Assembly (NCBI GenBank): GCA_023443285.1
Contig: JAEZVB010000002.1
Span: 62,001-126,000, forward strand
Reading direction: 5' to 3'
DNA from: Bacillota bacterium
GTDB taxonomy: Bacteria > Bacillota > Negativicutes > Sporomusales > Sporomusaceae
DNA: 64,000 nt
Numbering within the stretch: position 1 is the first letter of the stretch; each line of letters opens with the position of its first letter. The notes beneath the pieces were generated by a model. That model worked only from the letters and a program-made list of their open reading frames with translations, made no database searches and was not told where the DNA came from. Below are positions 49,978 through 60,197 of this stretch, piece after piece. The translations under genes were made by a program, and so were the position numbers.

Positions 49978-51153
49978 CTAGAATAGCTCGTCTTTGAAGG
50001 CTCGCTGCATTAAGCTACTGAAGTTGTTTTCCATTTCGGCAAGGCTTTGCTGCATTAAGGCTTTTTGTTGTTCGGTTTTTTCTACGATGGCAGCGAATTG
50101 GTTTTGAAGGTCGATGGGCGGGAAAATTAAACTCAACTCAGATAACTTACTTTTTGACAATATGCCTTTTAGGCTCATATTAATTGTACTTTGAATATAT
50201 CTTTGTGATAATAAAAGCAATATATATATATACATTACGTTGTTTCCATTTGGAACTATTGCGTTAATTTGTTGATTAAAGGCTACTTTTCTATTCGCAA
50301 CAGCTACCTTACCTATACATTTAACACTCCCCGCTATACAAGTCATCAAGACACATGGTTCATCTACATATTTGCAAAGTTTATATCCTTTTTGAGATAA
50401 ATACTCTTCTGCTTGCGTTACAATCATATTTTCTGTATTTATATTATCTGATTTAATCCACTCGATATAATCTCCATAGTTACCTTTCTCTTGTCTCGGT
50501 GGTGTGTTTCCTGTAATAATCCTACACTTTTCTCCTAATTTATCAACTTCCCAACCCTTCTTATTCAACACCGGGTCACCAAACATCTCCAAAAACACAC
50601 TCTGCACAAACTCATCCAATTTGGCAAGCTGCTCTTGGCGTTTGTCGATGAGTTCCTGGGCTTTGTCCAAAACAGCGGCAATTTTTTTCTGGGTTTCGAG
50701 GGGGGGAAGGGGGATAACTAGCTCTTTTAGACTAGAGACTGTAAAACTTGATTGATTAACAGAATTCCTTGTTATACGAGGTATCTGCCTTTTAAAATAT
50801 TCGCTATTGAAATAATAAAAAACATATTTATAAAACGCAATTTGTGGGTCTGGCCTTAAGCATAACAAATTCATACCATGTATCAGATTACAATCCAAAT
50901 CAAATACTGCAGTTTTGCCTAGATGAGCCGTACTATTAATATGGGACATTAATATATCGCCTATTTGCAATAGGTAGTCACTATAGATGTTTTCATCATA
51001 TATATCTGCAAAGCCAACCCTATTCATATCAATTGTTCTATTTGCAATAGTCTCAATTCTAGATATCGGCAATCCACCTTTATCCGTGTCTTGCTTAATG
51101 CTGACTCCATTCCTAATGAACAGGAATACTTCTTCTAATCTCCTATTTTGCAT
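49978..51153 (-). CDS. hsdS: Type I restriction-modification specificity subunit
   Basis: A 391-residue HsdS with two target-recognition domains (~1-150 and ~190-340), each followed by a conserved helical spacer: LPPLETQKKIAAVLDKAQELIDKRQEQLAKL in the middle and FPPIDLQNQFAAIVEKTEQQKALMQQSLAEM at the end. The recognition domains are A+T-rich compared with the rest, as usual for exchanged specificity segments. The start overlaps the hsdM end by 11 bases. The target cannot be predicted from sequence. No recombinase or spare hsdS copy is adjacent, so no sign of phase variation. Confidence 0.93.
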   Translation of the reverse strand: MQNRRLEEVFLFIRNGVSIKQDTDKGGLPISRIETIANRTIDMNRVGFADIYDENIYSDYLLQIGDILMSHINSTAHLGKTAVFDLDCNLIHGMNLLCLRPDPQIAFYKYVFYYFNSEYFKRQIPRITRNSVNQSSFTVSSLKELVIPLPPLETQKKIAAVLDKAQELIDKRQEQLAKLDEFVQSVFLEMFGDPVLNKKGWEVDKLGEKCRIITGNTPPRQEKGNYGDYIEWIKSDNINTENMIVTQAEEYLSQKGYKLCKYVDEPCVLMTCIAGSVKCIGKVAVANRKVAFNQQINAIVPNGNNVMYIYILLLLSQRYIQSTINMSLKGILSKSKLSELSLIFPPIDLQNQFAAIVEKTEQQKALMQQSLAEMENNFSSLMQRAFKDELF

Positions 51154-52654
51154 TTTTAAATTCCCCGGTAAGAGATTTTAGTTCAGATAATACTACTTCT
51201 ATTTCACTTTCTAGTAAAGAAATTTTATCTAGTATGATATGAGGCTTTTCATACTCCACTTCATCATGCTCGATTTCCTTATACTTATTAATTGACAAAT
51301 CATACTCATTGCCCATAATCTCATCTTTGGGCACAAAGAATGACTTATCTGTCCGTTTCCTCCCCGCTTCGTCCGGCAGATTCTTAAACCGTTCAATAAT
51401 ATCGGGTATATCATTATCCTCAATCGGGTTGCGCTTATCATCGAGCGAAAACCCGTCAGCCTGCATATCATAGAACCATACGTTATCTGTCTGACCGCCT
51501 TTGGTGAAGATGACTACGGCTGTTGACACTCCGGCGTAGGGTTTGAACACGCCGGAGGGCATGGAGATGATGGCTTCGAGTTGGTTTTCTTCGATGAGGG
51601 TTTTGCGGATGGCTTTGTGGGCGGTGGAGGAACCGAAGAGTACACCATCGGGGACGATGACGGCGCAGCGGCCGCCAAGGTCTAGTGTTCGCAACATGAG
51701 GGCGAGGAATAGCAGCTCGGTTTTTTTTGTTTTTACCACTTTCCGCAAGGAAGCGTTAATATCGCCTTCGTCCAGACTGCCCTTGAACGGCGGATTGGCG
51801 AGAATCATGGTATAGCGGTCTTTAACTTCATAGTGGGACGACAAGGCATCAGCATAGGATATATTGGGGTTGTCAAAGCCGTGAAGCATGAGGTTCATGG
51901 CTGAAATGCGGAGCATGGAGGTGTCGAAGTCGGTGCCGTGAAACATGTGATTATTATAGTGCTGCCGCTGCTCGTTAGACAGTAAATCGCCAAGTTTATC
52001 ATGGACATTGCCGTCTTCATCGGTGAACACGGCTGCCAGGCTGGTATATTTGCGCAGGATATGCTCGGCTGCGGTTACCAAGAAACCGGCCGTACCGCAG
52101 GCCGGATCGCAGATGATATCGTCAATATCGGGGTCTAGCAGTTCCACCATCATTTTGATGATATGGCGGGGCGTTCGAAACTGGCCGTTGACACCGGCAG
52201 TAGAGAGTTTGGACAACAGATATTCATACAAGTCCCCTTTGGTATCCTGGTCATCCATATTCATACCGTCAATTAGCTGTACTGCTTCATAGAGCAGGCT
52301 GGGTTTTTGGATCATAAATACCGCATCTTTCATGTACTCATGAAAAGCGGTATTTTCTTGTTGCCCATATGTTTTTATAAAAGGAAATACTTTTCCCAGC
52401 ATGATATCCAGCATTTTAGGCGGTTCTAGATGCTTAAATACAGACCAGCGGCAATCTTCACTGGGGAAGATTGACTGGTGGGGGCGACCTAGTTGATTGG
52501 CTTTGTTTATTTTCAGGCCTTCCCGGTCATCCAGGCGTTTGATAAACAGCAGATATGATATTTGCTCAATAACAGTCAGGGGATTGGAAATACCCCCTGA
52601 CCAAAAGTTGTCCCATAGTTTGTCAACTTTGTTGCGTAGCTCGGTGTTAAGCAT
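51143..52654 (-). CDS. hsdM: Type I restriction-modification N6-adenine methyltransferase
   Basis: A 503-residue HsdM. The helical N-domain (~1-130) includes QISYLLFIKRLDD; the AdoMet motif is DPACGTAGF (183-191) and the catalytic motif NPPF (288-291), typical of N6-adenine methylation. It overlaps the upstream hsdR end by eight bases, with its ribosome site GGAGG inside hsdR, so expression is coupled. It works as HsdM2-HsdS, joined by HsdR for restriction. Confidence 0.96.
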   Translation of the reverse strand: MLNTELRNKVDKLWDNFWSGGISNPLTVIEQISYLLFIKRLDDREGLKINKANQLGRPHQSIFPSEDCRWSVFKHLEPPKMLDIMLGKVFPFIKTYGQQENTAFHEYMKDAVFMIQKPSLLYEAVQLIDGMNMDDQDTKGDLYEYLLSKLSTAGVNGQFRTPRHIIKMMVELLDPDIDDIICDPACGTAGFLVTAAEHILRKYTSLAAVFTDEDGNVHDKLGDLLSNEQRQHYNNHMFHGTDFDTSMLRISAMNLMLHGFDNPNISYADALSSHYEVKDRYTMILANPPFKGSLDEGDINASLRKVVKTKKTELLFLALMLRTLDLGGRCAVIVPDGVLFGSSTAHKAIRKTLIEENQLEAIISMPSGVFKPYAGVSTAVVIFTKGGQTDNVWFYDMQADGFSLDDKRNPIEDNDIPDIIERFKNLPDEAGRKRTDKSFFVPKDEIMGNEYDLSINKYKEIEHDEVEYEKPHIILDKISLLESEIEVVLSELKSLTGEFKNAK

Positions 52655-55600
52655 GTTTTTCCTCCACTTCTACTTTGTAGGGTGTAATGAGTGCAAAGAC
52701 TTCTGGTGTGATTTTTCCGCCGAAGATGCCGTCAATACCGCTTTGGCTGCGTTGGGTATAGGGCGGCTCATAGAGTGCGGCAAAGGATATGCCTTTATTC
52801 TTAATAATATCATTCTTTATCATTTCCAGGGTACTAATTTGCATCGCCGACATTTGTCCGCTATGGTTCTGGGTAAATTGACTGAAACGCTTATCCAGTT
52901 CTTCCACATCTACCCCCACAAAACGCCGCAAGAGTCCGACCAGGTCGCTTTGCTTGACCTGGGTTGTATGTGCCAATTCGTTCAGGGTAAATTCTACCCG
53001 CCCGGAATTAAAAATCTGATAGATAGTATCAATGTCCTGGGTTGTCAGCAGTTGTCCCCGGCGGATTTTTTGAATAACGAGCTGTATATCAAGCTGCGCT
53101 TCGAGTGCTTTTTTTACTCGTTCTATATACGGTTCCATTGGGGATGTATAACTGGCAGTAGCTTCCTTGATTTTTAGCACTTGCTGCTCGGTATCGGCAA
53201 TGTCGAGTTTTAAAAAGGCTTTGCTCGGTTTTTCACCACGATATTTCATATAGTCTCTTAATGTCTGCCGGGCCTTTTCCACAGTTTCATAATTGGCCTG
53301 GTGCCAGGCAGCAGGGTGCATAAGACTGATGACATAGTCCCTGATATCATTAAACTGGTTAAGATTCAGGCGCAGGCGGGAAAGCTCGTAGACAATATTC
53401 TCGATATGTTCATCCAGTCTGGGATCGTCTTTTATTTTATATACCTGCAGGCGGTACATCTGATTGTCAAACCACAATGCGTCCTTTTGCCCGTCCATAT
53501 CTACCCACTGCATGAGCGGCGCAATCTCGGTTTTTAGCTTAGTAATGAGTTCGTCATTAAGGATCTTCCAGGTCTGGTCAAGCGTAAGCCACTCCAGCGT
53601 CTTCCAGTTTTTGCGCACTTCCACCGATGTTGCCGGTAGTGTTTTTATATCATCCCTGATGTCAGTTACGAGTTCAGCCTGTTTATCTTTTAGTCCCTGT
53701 TTCTCCACAAGCTGCAGCAGCTCCAGCCGTAGTTCCAGCCGCATTTGCTGGGCGGCTTTGGACTGGCTGGGTACATTACCGTCCGGCTTGATATCAAAAA
53801 ACTCGAAGTTCTTCCAGTGATCAAGCACTATAAAGTACTCTTTTGAGAAGCCTTTCCCGAACAAATCAGGACAAAGCCGTGTCCCCCGGCCAAGCATTTG
53901 CATAAACTTGACTTTGGAATACACGGGCTTGGCAAATACCAGATTGACGACTTCCGGCACGTCGATTCCTGTATCCAGCATATCTACCGATATCGCGATC
54001 CGCGGCCGATCTTTTTCCTTGAAATCGTTGAGTAGGTCTTCTTTCTTTTCTATTTTTGAATGAATAATGGCGGCCAAACTACCGTGGTACTGGGGGTACA
54101 ATTCCTCAAACAACTCCATAAGTAGCTTGGCATGATTTATATTACGGGCAAAGATAATGGTCTTACCAATATCGTCGCCCACCCGGATGCCTTGTGTCAT
54201 TAAGGTTTGCAGGATAAAGCGGTTGGTGTCCTTGTTGGTGACAAATTCCTCTAGGGCTTCTTTATCAAAATTAATCTGGCTTTCATCCAGCCCGGTTTCT
54301 TCAATTTGCTGTTTTTGTTCTTCGGTTAGGTTCTCCCATTTGATGCCCTGCCGGAGTATTTGGGTGGTAGCGTCTAAGGCTTTATAGCGCAGCAAATACG
54401 GCGGCTGATGCTCACACGCTTCTTCATAGGTATAGTAGAAGGTAGGATCGCCGTTAGGGCAGGCAAAAATCGTGAAGGTATTGCGGTTAATATAATCCAC
54501 CGGCGTGGCGGTCAGTCCGATAATATGGGTATCAAAGTATTCAATAATGTCACGGTAGGTCTGGTAAATGCTGCGATGAGACTCATCACAGATAATCAAG
54601 TCAAAAAAGCCCACACTAAACTGATGATAATAGCGAATCATGGTTTGGTAGGTGGCAAAATACAGACAGCTTTCCCGATTGTCGGTATTGTTCCCGGTTA
54701 TCCGTGTACTAGGTACTTCGGGCATAAAGACTTTAAAGCTGTTTTTCTGCTCTTTGGCTTGTCTTACCAGCTCATCCCTGTCGGCTAAGAATAAAATGCG
54801 CTTTGCCCACTGGGCATTCATCATGCCTTTGGTAAGCGCGATTACTGTCCGGGTTTTGCCGCAGCCTGTCGCCATAACCAGAAGTGCTTTGCGTCCGCCA
54901 TTATCAAAATTCTCATAAACCCGTTTGATGCCTTCAATCTGGTAAGGGCGTCCGGCAATACTGCCATCTATTGTTACCGTGCTTAACGACTGCTTGCGTT
55001 TATGTTGAAAATACAAATATTCCAGATCGCTTAAGGGATAAAAACCCCATATCTGGCGTGACGCACTGTAGTTATCATCCCAGATAAATATTTCATGCCC
55101 GTTGGTATAGAAAATAACCGGGCGGACTTTATGCATCTGTTCCAGGGCATCGGCATACAGCTTGGCCTGGTGGCGCCCGGCAACAGCATCAACGGCTGTT
55201 TTTTTAGCTTCGATAACCGCAATGGGTTGTCGTTTTTTATCCCACAGGACATAGTCGGCGCGGCCTTTGCCTGATTTATTGGGAAAAGGCGCAACTTCAT
55301 ATTCCCGTTTTACCTGCTGCTTATCGCCTATGTCCCACCCAGCTTGCCGCAGCATAACGTCAATAAGCTCGCGGCGGGTTTCTTCTTCGGTCAAACCAAG
55401 GCTATTGGTAACTACCGCCACAGCTTCTTCGGCCTGCTGCCTTCCAGGCGGATTGGTTGCCAGTTTTTCCTTAAGTTCGTCCAGTTCTTTTTGGTAGGCT
55501 TCTTTTAGGCTCTCAATTTCTCTGACATAAGCCTCCTGGTCGACCTGTATTTTACTGCCTGTATGTTTTCCAACCAGTTTCCAGTTGAAGGTTAGTGGAA

Positions 55601-55979
55601 ACAGCGTTTTATCACCAGTCACTTTCGCATAAAACCAGGCAGATAATTTATATATACTTAGCAGGCACTTTTTTGCGTCCTCTGTGTCTTCATGCCCTTC
55701 ATGGGCGGCCTTATTGCCAAGCCTTCGCACAATATCAAATAAATCCGGAACAGCACTGCTTGACGTATGCTTGCGTAAAACCTGTATCTTATCATGTTGG
55801 CTAAGATGTTCCTCTATCTTAATGTTTAGCGCAACCATAACCAAATCGATAAGTTTCTCTGAGAATATCCGCATCTTAAACAGAGCTGCATTGGGGTCAC
55901 TGGTTATGTATTGCTCTGCCAGACGTGCATTATCTGCCAGTACAGGCCATCTTTTCTCTAAAAAGGCGAAGTTGGACAT
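52647..55979 (-). CDS. hsdR: Type I restriction endonuclease with N-terminal DUF4145
   Basis: A 1110-residue HsdR. ATG 55979 (MSNFAFLEKRW) follows TGGAGG; an upstream reading of 14 codons has no site. Residues ~1-120 are a DUF4145-type domain. The nuclease domain shows Asp242 (GRADYVLW) and Glu257-X-Lys259 (VIEAKKT) as PD-(D/E)xK. The translocase has Walker A ATGCGKTR (370-377), DESHRS, and later helicase motifs (GLTATP, DMLDTGIDVPEV, QMLGRGTR). The C-terminal ~300 residues bind HsdM. All catalytic motifs are intact, so the system looks active. Gene order R-M-S is one transcript. Confidence 0.96.
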   Translation of the reverse strand: MSNFAFLEKRWPVLADNARLAEQYITSDPNAALFKMRIFSEKLIDLVMVALNIKIEEHLSQHDKIQVLRKHTSSSAVPDLFDIVRRLGNKAAHEGHEDTEDAKKCLLSIYKLSAWFYAKVTGDKTLFPLTFNWKLVGKHTGSKIQVDQEAYVREIESLKEAYQKELDELKEKLATNPPGRQQAEEAVAVVTNSLGLTEEETRRELIDVMLRQAGWDIGDKQQVKREYEVAPFPNKSGKGRADYVLWDKKRQPIAVIEAKKTAVDAVAGRHQAKLYADALEQMHKVRPVIFYTNGHEIFIWDDNYSASRQIWGFYPLSDLEYLYFQHKRKQSLSTVTIDGSIAGRPYQIEGIKRVYENFDNGGRKALLVMATGCGKTRTVIALTKGMMNAQWAKRILFLADRDELVRQAKEQKNSFKVFMPEVPSTRITGNNTDNRESCLYFATYQTMIRYYHQFSVGFFDLIICDESHRSIYQTYRDIIEYFDTHIIGLTATPVDYINRNTFTIFACPNGDPTFYYTYEEACEHQPPYLLRYKALDATTQILRQGIKWENLTEEQKQQIEETGLDESQINFDKEALEEFVTNKDTNRFILQTLMTQGIRVGDDIGKTIIFARNINHAKLLMELFEELYPQYHGSLAAIIHSKIEKKEDLLNDFKEKDRPRIAISVDMLDTGIDVPEVVNLVFAKPVYSKVKFMQMLGRGTRLCPDLFGKGFSKEYFIVLDHWKNFEFFDIKPDGNVPSQSKAAQQMRLELRLELLQLVEKQGLKDKQAELVTDIRDDIKTLPATSVEVRKNWKTLEWLTLDQTWKILNDELITKLKTEIAPLMQWVDMDGQKDALWFDNQMYRLQVYKIKDDPRLDEHIENIVYELSRLRLNLNQFNDIRDYVISLMHPAAWHQANYETVEKARQTLRDYMKYRGEKPSKAFLKLDIADTEQQVLKIKEATASYTSPMEPYIERVKKALEAQLDIQLVIQKIRRGQLLTTQDIDTIYQIFNSGRVEFTLNELAHTTQVKQSDLVGLLRRFVGVDVEELDKRFSQFTQNHSGQMSAMQISTLEMIKNDIIKNKGISFAALYEPPYTQRSQSGIDGIFGGKITPEVFALITPYKVEVEEKHA

Positions 55980-56098
55980 AAGTACCTCCAAATGATAACA
56001 ACAACGTTGTATAAAATCCATATTCTCGCCTGTTTGTCAAACCCCTTGTGGATAATTACTTTTTTACTAAATTATGTAACATTAGGCTTCAAGCATAA

Positions 56099-56138
56099 AA
56101 CAAAAGTGACTAAACCCGTGAAACCCACGAATCAGTCA
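56099..56138 (-). terminator. Rho-independent terminator
   Basis: GTGACT and AGTCAC with an inner CGTG/CACG stem run on the minus strand into TTTTGTTTTATG. It ends the PAS-GGDEF gene upstream of the hsd operon. Confidence 0.7.
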
Positions 56139-56163
56139 CTCGTAATTATACACTTAAATGTCA

Positions 56164-57144
56164 TCACTCACCCGCACGCGGATGAATAAAGCATTTTTTC
56201 ACTTTATCAAACATATCTGCCGATTCTTTATATTCCTGGCAATCCTCTTGGGTTTTAGCGGCTTTCTCCTCCGGCTGCTGTTCAAGTGAAGCCTTCGTGC
56301 TGCGCTCAATTATACTATCAAGTGTGTCATGTTTTTGCGCGATCGTGAAGCCAACTGTGATATTGATTGAAATGACTTCATCATTAACAGCAACATCAGT
56401 TTCGCCAATAAGCACCTTGAGTTTATCAGCTAGCAGCAGCAGGCGGCTCACATTGGAAGTATTAGCAATAATAATAAAGCTTGCACCATGCCACCGAGCA
56501 AGCAGATCAGGTGCTTCAATAGCAGTTGCCAATGTTTTCGCAGCCATTTTGAGGACTTTGTCGCCCTGGGTAACACCATATTTGTCGTTAATTGCCCGGA
56601 AGCCGACAATATTAATATACACAATGCCAAAGGAGCTGCCGCTGTCCGGCATGACAGACAGCCGGGTTAGTACTCTGTGCTCAAGATATTGTTTACTAAA
56701 TAAACCAGTGAGCGAGTCAACATAAGCAGCCTGGGTTAATGCATTGACTTTTGCCTGCCCTAGTTTTTGGCGGGAGTTATCGGTAATCATTTCAATAAAG
56801 CCTGTAATTTGTCCGGCTTTGTCATACACGGGAAAAGTCCTAATCGTAACAGGAACCATATGTCCGTCTTTATGATAAATAAACTTAAAGGTTTCCTGAA
56901 CTTTGCCTTCTTTTCCGGCTTTTTCAGTCAGGCATTGTTCTTCACAGAGCGACTCACTGTTTTGATTGGTATGCAGCAGGATATCACAATATCTTTTCGT
57001 TACAATTTCTTCTAACCGGTAACCGGTAATTCGTTCGGCACCGCTGTTACAATAAAGAATATTCTGATTCAAATCAGTGAAGTAGACACCTTCATTCAAG
57101 TATTCCAGGATATTATTTAAAGACAGGCTAAAATAATCGTCCAT
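56164..57144 (-). CDS. PAS protein with degenerate GGDEF domain
   Basis: A 326-residue soluble protein. A PAS domain with PAC-like end (~8-125, ILEYLNEGVYFTDLNQNILYCNSGAERITGY) has four cysteines in CDILLHTNQNSESLCEEQC and nearby; a GGDEF fold (~140-295) follows. The active-site motif reads RWHGASF at 218-223: His-Gly-Ala-Ser-Phe in place of GGDEF, so both metal and catalytic acids are gone. It cannot be a cyclase and is more likely a receptor or binding partner. The C-terminus (~300-326) is charged. The start follows GGGAGGAGG. Confidence 0.85.
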   Translation of the reverse strand: MDDYFSLSLNNILEYLNEGVYFTDLNQNILYCNSGAERITGYRLEEIVTKRYCDILLHTNQNSESLCEEQCLTEKAGKEGKVQETFKFIYHKDGHMVPVTIRTFPVYDKAGQITGFIEMITDNSRQKLGQAKVNALTQAAYVDSLTGLFSKQYLEHRVLTRLSVMPDSGSSFGIVYINIVGFRAINDKYGVTQGDKVLKMAAKTLATAIEAPDLLARWHGASFIIIANTSNVSRLLLLADKLKVLIGETDVAVNDEVISINITVGFTIAQKHDTLDSIIERSTKASLEQQPEEKAAKTQEDCQEYKESADMFDKVKKCFIHPRAGE

Positions 57145-57242
57145 GGTTGTGCCTCCTCCCTATAGCGTTACAGAAAATCTTCGATAAATTTCAGAAAATT
57201 CCTTCTTCCACTAGGTAAGGGCTATATTAAGTTAATTAGCCT

Positions 57243-58442
57243 TTAACAAGGCTCTTCCGCCTGCTGGCTGCGGCTTGCCACCTTTTTACCATGAAGGTAA
57301 TAATAGATAAAGACTGACAACAGCACACCAACAGCCAACGTCATATACATTCCTCGAAACTCAATCACTGGTATTAGCATGCCCAGCAAGAAGGGGCCAA
57401 CTCCTGTACCTGCATCCAGAAAAAAGAAATACGTAGAAATAGCAAGTCCTACCTTATGCTCTGGCGACTGTTTCACTGCAATAGCCTGCGAGCAGGACAT
57501 CAGCGTTCCAAAACCAAGACCGCCCAGCACACCGGCAAATAATAGCATAGCCCCCTGCTCTACCTGGCTAAGCACCAGCAGGCTTGCCGAAAACACCAGC
57601 AAAGCAGGATACATAACAAAATTATCGCCCTTTCTATCCATCAGCCGCCCGGTAAACAGCCTGGAAATAATGACAGCTGCCGCATATACCAGAAAAAAGA
57701 AACCGGCAGTAGTTACCAAATTAATTTCGGCTGCATACGAATTGATGAATGCCATAATACCAGAGAATGCAATCCCCATAAGCAGCATGACGCCTGATAT
57801 GGGCAAAGCACTTTGCTCAAAATAATCCTGAAACCTAAAGCCCTTCATGGATTGCCTTTGTTCAGACGTAAGCTTGGCTTCCGGAATATGCGAAAATAAA
57901 AGTAGAATCATACTAATCACTGTGAACACCGTACAAGCACTAAATATCCTACTATAATCGCCTTGCTGGCTGATAATTACTCCCAGGAAAGGCCCTACAG
58001 CCGTAGCCAGCGCCGGGCTTAACGAAAAATAGCCGGTTCCTTCTCCCCGCCGTTCCTCCGGAATAAGGGACATCGCTGCCGTTGCCAGTGTGGTTGCAGA
58101 AAACCCAAAAGCACTTCCGTGAATAAACCGGACTATGAGCAATAAACCGATAGTATCCACGGCAAAATATAACAGAGTAGCCAGCAAAAACAGTACCAAA
58201 CTACTGTAAAGCAGCTTTTTTCGTCCAATGACCTCCATGTACTTGCCTGCCAGCAAACGCCCTATAAGCGCCCCAATTACAAAAATACCTGCTGCTAAAC
58301 CAGCCTGGCTAGGCGAAGCATTAAACTGCTGTATCGCATACATTGCCATAGTTGTCATTAATAAAATAAAAATCAGCGCAATAAAAAATGTTGCCGCCGC
58401 CATAATGATAAAATCTTTCGTCCATAGTTTGGTTTTAGTCAC
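57243..58442 (-). CDS. MFS transporter
   Basis: A 399-residue transporter with 12 predicted helices. The loop after helix 2 (GRLLAGKYMEVIGRKKLLYSS) and its echo in the second half (SRLFTGRLMDRKGDNFVMYPA) are the family's conserved turns. Similar to YfcJ/YhhS-like or drug-exporter MFS proteins. The start is GTG 58442 behind ATGGGGG. Substrate unknown. It is a single gene by spacing. Confidence 0.88.
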   Translation of the reverse strand: MTKTKLWTKDFIIMAAATFFIALIFILLMTTMAMYAIQQFNASPSQAGLAAGIFVIGALIGRLLAGKYMEVIGRKKLLYSSLVLFLLATLLYFAVDTIGLLLIVRFIHGSAFGFSATTLATAAMSLIPEERRGEGTGYFSLSPALATAVGPFLGVIISQQGDYSRIFSACTVFTVISMILLLFSHIPEAKLTSEQRQSMKGFRFQDYFEQSALPISGVMLLMGIAFSGIMAFINSYAAEINLVTTAGFFFLVYAAAVIISRLFTGRLMDRKGDNFVMYPALLVFSASLLVLSQVEQGAMLLFAGVLGGLGFGTLMSCSQAIAVKQSPEHKVGLAISTYFFFLDAGTGVGPFLLGMLIPVIEFRGMYMTLAVGVLLSVFIYYYLHGKKVASRSQQAEEPC

Positions 58443-58539
58443 CGTTCAACCCCCATATTTTATAACCATTTACCTTTTATCATATCACATGCTATGTATT
58501 AGTAACTTATTAAATAAATTCAATTACCCGTAATAAGAT

Positions 58540-58582
58540 AAAACTCCTGCCAAATCCATGCGGGATTTGATAGGAGTTTCAT
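58540..58582 (-). terminator. Rho-independent terminator
   Basis: AAACTCCT..CAAATCC and GGATTTG...GGAGTTT pair around a short loop; the minus-strand continuation TTATCTTATT is T-rich. It ends the VTT-domain gene. Confidence 0.75.
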
Positions 58583-58594
58583 TCTTTTATAAAC

Positions 58595-59263
58595 CTAGCC
58601 CTCAACCTTTTGTTCTAACGACCCGAACAATAGTCGTAAACCGATACTTATGATAACAAAGAGTATAGCAACTACCACAGCCATTGATAATGATTGAAAT
58701 AAAACATTACCAAAATAACAAAATGCGATCGCACCAGGTACACTGCCTATCACTGTTGCCAAAATATATGGCCAAAATCGCACCTTCGATAATCCGGCAA
58801 GAAAGCTAACCGCATCCCATGGTATAACAGGAGCTAACCGCAAAAATAGTAATGTCCTAAAACCATGCCTCGCAGCCTTATTATCTAACTTTTGCAGTAG
58901 CATCCACTTAGGCCATACTTGCTTCATCCTACTTCGCCCCAGCAGATTTGCTACCCAAAAGCACAAAGCCGCCCCGAAGACTGTTCCGATAATTAGGTAT
59001 ATCGCTCCCCATAGTGGTCCGAACGCTAAACCGCCTGCAACCGCCAAGATAATCGCCGGAAAGAAAAAAAACGGGCGCAAAACATTACATACAATATATA
59101 GTAGCGGCCCCCAGTATCCTAAAGACAAAATCATATCACGAATCGTCTCTGGACTAAACCGTTCGATGCCAAACTCATGAACATATATAATTCCTAAGAG
59201 AATAAAGCCAGCAAAATATCCGGCTGCAGATTGCTTAAATGCCGTTTGATTGTAGTATTTCAT
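58595..59263 (-). CDS. TVP38/TMEM64-family (VTT domain) membrane protein
   Basis: A 222-residue membrane protein with about five hydrophobic segments. The VTT domain signature is seen as LRPFFFFPAIILAVAGGLAFGPLWGAIYLIIGTVFGAALCFW and the later RLAPVIPWDAVSFLAGLSKVRFWPYILATVIGSVPG. Family members (YdjZ, YtxB) resemble DedA-like proteins and are linked to lipid handling; the substrate here is unknown. The ATG has no strong ribosome site upstream. Confidence 0.9.
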   Translation of the reverse strand: MKYYNQTAFKQSAAGYFAGFILLGIIYVHEFGIERFSPETIRDMILSLGYWGPLLYIVCNVLRPFFFFPAIILAVAGGLAFGPLWGAIYLIIGTVFGAALCFWVANLLGRSRMKQVWPKWMLLQKLDNKAARHGFRTLLFLRLAPVIPWDAVSFLAGLSKVRFWPYILATVIGSVPGAIAFCYFGNVLFQSLSMAVVVAILFVIISIGLRLLFGSLEQKVEG

Positions 59264-59325
59264 AAGAATTAATTATAGCCGCTATATCGTTAAAATGTAA
59301 AGGAAAATATATAAGGCTTACCAAG

Positions 59326-60192
59326 TTATACTTTTCTTGCGGCTATGGCAATCCAGTCACCGCCATCGACATACGCTTGTCCGGTTAGGTCATTCCAGAC
59401 GTATTCGACCCTGAAGCCGTTGTCGTTTAGCACCTGAGATATTGTTCGCAGCGAATAGTCATGAAACCAATTTCGATATGTTTTTATCTTACCGTCTTCA
59501 TCAATAACAATATATTGATTTAACCAAGTATCATTTTCGGGATAATCAAATCCCTGCTCTAATACTACATGTCTAGCGGATCGCCAAAATCCTTTTTCAG
59601 CAAAATACCACCGGTTGCTTAACCCCTCACGCATCCTTAATACGCGGGTAGAAACATCAAACACAAATAAACCGTCTTTTTTCAATGCCTTATGAATAAT
59701 CCCCAATAAATGATTTCGCACTTCATCAGAAAAAGTACTTAATTCACCATATATCTGTAATACACCATCAAACATTTCTTCAGCGTGTATATCAAAAAAG
59801 TCTCTGCAAATATACTCAATATCCAGTCGTAACTGAGCAGCCTTTTTTTGCGCGTATTCTATCGACCTTCGCGATATGTCAATTCCCGTCACATGTAACC
59901 CTTTCTGACACAATCTACTGCTATATAATCCGGGGCCACATCCTAAATCCAACACTCTGTTGCCAGGCTTCAAAGTCGAAGAGTTTATAAGGTGCTCCAC
60001 GGTTTTTTCAATGGTTGGACATGTTCTGCTGGCACCATCAAAATCGGGATTCAAATGTGCTTTTAGCATACTCTCTGATATATGCGGATCATCCCAAAAT
60101 AAAGGCTCGCCTGGCTCAAACAGATCCGGCTTTTTTGCGGAGTCGGCTAGACATTCAAATAGCCTTTCCAGTATCGTTATGTCTTTGTTCAC
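59326..60192 (-). CDS. SAM-dependent methyltransferase
   Basis: A 288-residue class I methyltransferase. The AdoMet motif is VLDLGCGPGLYSSRLCQKG and the acidic residue of motif II is in VTGIDISRRSIEYA; the DGVLQIYGELSTF segment resembles motif IV. GTG 60192 is chosen, six bases after GGAAGGTG; GTG 60201 further upstream sits on the site itself. The cupin gene overlaps its start, so the two are coupled. Its N-terminal ~60 residues (ILERLFECLADSAKKPDLFEPGEPLFWDDP) are typical of small-molecule methyltransferases in Firmicutes. Substrate unknown. Confidence 0.87.
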   Translation of the reverse strand: MNKDITILERLFECLADSAKKPDLFEPGEPLFWDDPHISESMLKAHLNPDFDGASRTCPTIEKTVEHLINSSTLKPGNRVLDLGCGPGLYSSRLCQKGLHVTGIDISRRSIEYAQKKAAQLRLDIEYICRDFFDIHAEEMFDGVLQIYGELSTFSDEVRNHLLGIIHKALKKDGLFVFDVSTRVLRMREGLSNRWYFAEKGFWRSARHVVLEQGFDYPENDTWLNQYIVIDEDGKIKTYRNWFHDYSLRTISQVLNDNGFRVEYVWNDLTGQAYVDGGDWIAIAARKV

Positions 60193-60197
60193 TAAAG

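Noticed and set aside
49978..55979. The hsd region as a new defence system
   Set aside because: All three genes have the full set of normal type I motifs in a normal order. Even the DUF4145 start of HsdR is a known arrangement.
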